Assembly: GCF_018760785.1 (NCBI RefSeq)
Contig: NZ_JAHHZO010000002.1
Coordinates: 558,001-622,000 of the forward strand
Reading direction: 5' to 3'
DNA from: Rhizobium sp. CSW-27
GTDB taxonomy: Bacteria; Pseudomonadota; Alphaproteobacteria; Rhizobiales; Rhizobiaceae
Length of the DNA: 64,000 nucleotides
In this document: piece after piece, positions 61,834 through 64,000 of the stretch
Numbering within the stretch: the stretch's first letter is position 1
How the letters are laid out: every line of letters begins with the position of its first letter
Made by a program: the position numbers and the translations under genes
The notes under the pieces: generated by a model
What the model was told of the DNA's origin: nothing
The model's input: only the letters and a program-made list of their open reading frames with translations
The model's database searches: none

Positions 61834-63306
61834 TCACGCCTCCTCGGGCTCGAACCGCGCCAGTTCCTGTGGCTGGCCGGCGGTTTCCAGGAAGAAACGG
61901 GTGAGCAGGTTCTTGGCTGCAAGCGAGCGGTATTCCGCGGTGGCCCGCCAGTCGGTCAGCGGCTGGTAATCCTCGTCGAAGGCGTCGCGCACGGAGGCGA
62001 CCGTGTTCCAGCTCCAGGGACGGCCGATGAGAGCCTCCTCGACGGCCTTGGCGCGCTTCGGCGTGCCGGCCATGCCGCCGAAGGCGATGCGACAGGTCTC
62101 GACGCAGCCTTCGCCGTCGAGTGTCAGGTAGAAGGCACCGCAAAGCGCGGAAATGTCCTCGTCGCGGCGCTTCGAGATCTTGTAGGTGGCGAAGAAGGCC
62201 TCGTCATCGGCAGGCGGCAGCGTGAGTTTCTCCACGAATTCACCGGGCTGGCGGTCCTGCCGGCCGTAGTCGATGAAGAAGTCCGCAAGCGGCAGCGTCC
62301 GGCTTCCGGTGACGGAGCGCAATGTGACGGTGGCGCCGAGCGCGATCAGCGCCGGCGGCGTGTCGCCGATCGGCGAGCCGTTGGCAATGTTGCCGCCGAT
62401 GGTGCCCATGTTGCGCACCTGCTGGCCGCCGATGCGATCGATCAGCCGTCCGAGCGCCGGATGATAGGCCTCCAGCACCGCGAAGGCCTGGGCATAGGTG
62501 ACGCCCGCGCCGATCACGATGCCTGTCTCGTCCTCGGTAATGGTTTGCAGGTCCGTCAGATGATTGATGAATACGACCGGATTGATCGGCCGCATCTGCT
62601 TGGTGACCCAGAGGCCTACATCGGTGGCGCCGGCGACGATCGTGGCGGCGGGATTGTCGTGGAGTACCTGCGCGAGCGCCTGAAGCGTGCCCGGAACGAT
62701 TGCCTGCCTGCCGCCCTTCTCGATGCGGATCGTGTCGGAGGAGGCGCGGATGGTCCAGAGTTTGGCCATGATCTCGGCCCGGTCGCGTTCGATCGGGTCG
62801 AACAGCGCGCTGGGTCTGGCGGCAGCCACCTGTTCCGCCGCCTTGATGATCGGCTCGTAGCCGGTGCAGCGACAGAGATTGCCCTGAAGCGCAATTTCGA
62901 TGTCCGCGCGGCTGGGATTTTCGTTGGCCATCCACAGCCCGTAGAGCGACATCACGAAGCCCGGCGTGCAGAAGCCGCATTGCGAGCCGTGACAGTCGAC
63001 CATTGCCTGCTGGACAGGGTGGAGACGACCGTCCCTGCCGGCCAGATGCTCCACCGTCACCACATGCGTGCCATGCAGCGAGCCCACGAAGCGGATGCAG
63101 GCATTGACGCTTTCATAGCGCAGCGCGCCGCCGATCAGCCGGCCGACGAGCACGGTACAGGCGCCGCAATCGCCCTCGGCGCAGCCTTCCTTGCTGCCTG
63201 TCAGCCGTTTCCGGAGCCTCAGATAATCGAGCAATGTTTCGGTGGGGGCAAAGTCGCCCAGCGAAACCTCTTCGCTATTGAGAATGAAACGGATGGCTGA
63301 CGTCAT
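61834..63306 (-). CDS. xdhA: Xanthine dehydrogenase iron-sulfur/FAD subunit
   Basis: 490 residues. Two 2Fe-2S clusters in the N-terminal part: EGCAEGDCGACTV and CGFCTPGFVMSLYGL with NLCRCTGYEPI. FAD-binding domain from about residue 190 with IVAGATDVGLWVTKQ and GTIGGNIANGSPIGD. It passes electrons from XdhB to NAD+. The start at 63306 has AGGGAA. 19 bases after the end of the 3-hydroxybutyrate dehydrogenase gene, so the two may be cotranscribed. Confidence 0.96.
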   Translation of the reverse strand: MTSAIRFILNSEEVSLGDFAPTETLLDYLRLRKRLTGSKEGCAEGDCGACTVLVGRLIGGALRYESVNACIRFVGSLHGTHVVTVEHLAGRDGRLHPVQQAMVDCHGSQCGFCTPGFVMSLYGLWMANENPSRADIEIALQGNLCRCTGYEPIIKAAEQVAAARPSALFDPIERDRAEIMAKLWTIRASSDTIRIEKGGRQAIVPGTLQALAQVLHDNPAATIVAGATDVGLWVTKQMRPINPVVFINHLTDLQTITEDETGIVIGAGVTYAQAFAVLEAYHPALGRLIDRIGGQQVRNMGTIGGNIANGSPIGDTPPALIALGATVTLRSVTGSRTLPLADFFIDYGRQDRQPGEFVEKLTLPPADDEAFFATYKISKRRDEDISALCGAFYLTLDGEGCVETCRIAFGGMAGTPKRAKAVEEALIGRPWSWNTVASVRDAFDEDYQPLTDWRATAEYRSLAAKNLLTRFFLETAGQPQELARFEPEEA

Positions 63307-63325
63307 GCGGGTTCCCTGTTGCGCG

Positions 63326-64000
63326 TTATTGGGCGGTCCAGCCGCCATCGATGGAGATGTGTGTTCCGGTGATCTGTCGTGCTGCGTCGCTGGCGAGGAA
63401 GAGGGCGGTGGCTGCGACTTCCTCGATGGAGACGAATTCCTTCGTCGCCTGCAGGCGGAGCATGACCTCCGTCTTGACCGCCTCTTCCGAGATGCCACGT
63501 TCGCGCGCTGTATCGGGGATCTGTTTTTCCACGAGCGGCGTCAACACGTAGCCGGGGCAGATGGCGTTCACCGTAATGCCGAATTCGGCCAATTCCAGTG
63601 CGGCCGTCTTGGTCAGACCCAAGACCCCATGCTTTGCAGCGACATAAGCCGATTTGAAGGGCGATGCAACAAGCGCATGCGCGGAGGCCACATTGATGAT
63701 GCGGCCCTTGCCCGCCTTCTTCATCAGCGGAATGGTGTTGCGCATGGTGTGAAAGGCGGACGAGAGCAGGATGGCGATCAGCTGATCCCATTTTTCCGTC
63801 GGGAAATCCTCGATCTTCGCCACATGCTGAATGCCGGCATTGTTGACGAGCACGTCGACGGTGCCAAAGCTCTTTTCGGCAAGTCCGATCAGATCGGCGA
63901 TCTCGTCCGGTTTGGTCATGTCGGCGCCGTGATAGAGCACCTTGCCTTCACCGAGATCGTCGAGAGCGGCGCGTGCCGCCTCGATCTCCTGCGCCTTGCC
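63326..64000 (-). CDS. bdhA: 3-hydroxybutyrate dehydrogenase-like SDR (5' end missing)
   Basis: The visible 224 residues (to the right edge) are an SDR C-terminal part matching D-beta-hydroxybutyrate dehydrogenase: VLYHGADMTKPDEIADLI, NNAGIQHVAKIEDFPTEKW, the catalytic Ser in INVASAHALVASPFKSAY and YVAAK, then ICPGYVLTPLVEKQIPDTA and the final TGTHISIDGGWTAQ. The N-terminal NAD motif lies beyond the window. It makes or uses 3-hydroxybutyrate with NAD. Upstream of xdhA on the same strand with only 19 bases between. Confidence 0.88.
   Translation of the reverse strand, partial: GKAQEIEAARAALDDLGEGKVLYHGADMTKPDEIADLIGLAEKSFGTVDVLVNNAGIQHVAKIEDFPTEKWDQLIAILLSSAFHTMRNTIPLMKKAGKGRIINVASAHALVASPFKSAYVAAKHGVLGLTKTAALELAEFGITVNAICPGYVLTPLVEKQIPDTARERGISEEAVKTEVMLRLQATKEFVSIEEVAATALFLASDAARQITGTHISIDGGWTAQ

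Overview
The window looks like chromosome (or chromid) sequence from an alphaproteobacterium of the Rhizobiales, close to the Rhizobium/Agrobacterium/Shinella group. The grounds are very high GC with strong third-position GC, frequent TTG/GTG starts, palindromic intergenic repeats of the rhizobial mosaic type, a PuuD-type urate oxidase as described from Agrobacterium, an iron-sulfur (6-4) photolyase with the Agrobacterium PhrB cysteine spacing, and LysR/DUF1127 gene pairs. The species call is an inference. Because of the GC content, the strand opposite most real genes also stays open (over 1000 codons in places); those frames are not listed.

Layout. 1-3322: an RND efflux pump (cut by the left edge) and its periplasmic adaptor. 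3679-20218: a dispersed reductive pyrimidine catabolism block: an NMT1-type ABC transporter (substrate-binding protein, two permeases, ATPase), dihydropyrimidinase, an amidohydrolase of the beta-ureidopropionase/allantoate amidohydrolase family, a RutR-like TetR regulator and the dihydropyrimidine dehydrogenase pair PreA/PreT. Two sites resembling the RutR box lie upstream of the amidohydrolase and of preT. Inserted in this block are two DUF559 endonuclease-like genes next to palindromic repeats, an ArsR/AhpD pair, a YeiH-type transporter with a divergent LysR regulator, and a diguanylate cyclase. 20442-27711: DUF2325 protein, small secreted protein, FeS photolyase, SDR, DUF3429, FAD oxidoreductase, DUF2256, and a Tat-exported DAPG-hydrolase-like protein with a divergent LysR. 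27790-35953: tRNA-Arg(CCG), a J-domain protein, the conserved transglutaminase/alpha-E/ATP-grasp operon, a DMT transporter, a DEAD-box helicase and a small surface protein. 36231-45927: a secreted beta-helix protein, an MttB-family methyltransferase, a 1236-residue hybrid sensor kinase, and a split mnmD/oxidoreductase pair.

46020-55204: purine catabolism. DUF1045, allantoinase puuE, OHCU decarboxylase uraD, a HepT/MntA toxin-antitoxin pair lodged inside the operon, ureidoglycolate lyase allA, HIU hydrolase uraH and a metallophosphoesterase run rightward. FMN-dependent lactate dehydrogenase lldD, then guanine deaminase guaD and membrane urate oxidase puuD run leftward, with a RelBE-type pair between lldD and guaD. 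55477-64000: two tandem LysR/DUF1127 pairs, then xdhC, xdhB, xdhA and a 3-hydroxybutyrate dehydrogenase cut by the right edge. Together guaD, xdhABC, puuD, uraH, uraD, puuE and allA give an almost complete route from guanine/xanthine to glyoxylate and urea. The step from allantoate to ureidoglycolate and a urate/xanthine permease are not obvious here, unless the 11172-12425 amidohydrolase does the former.
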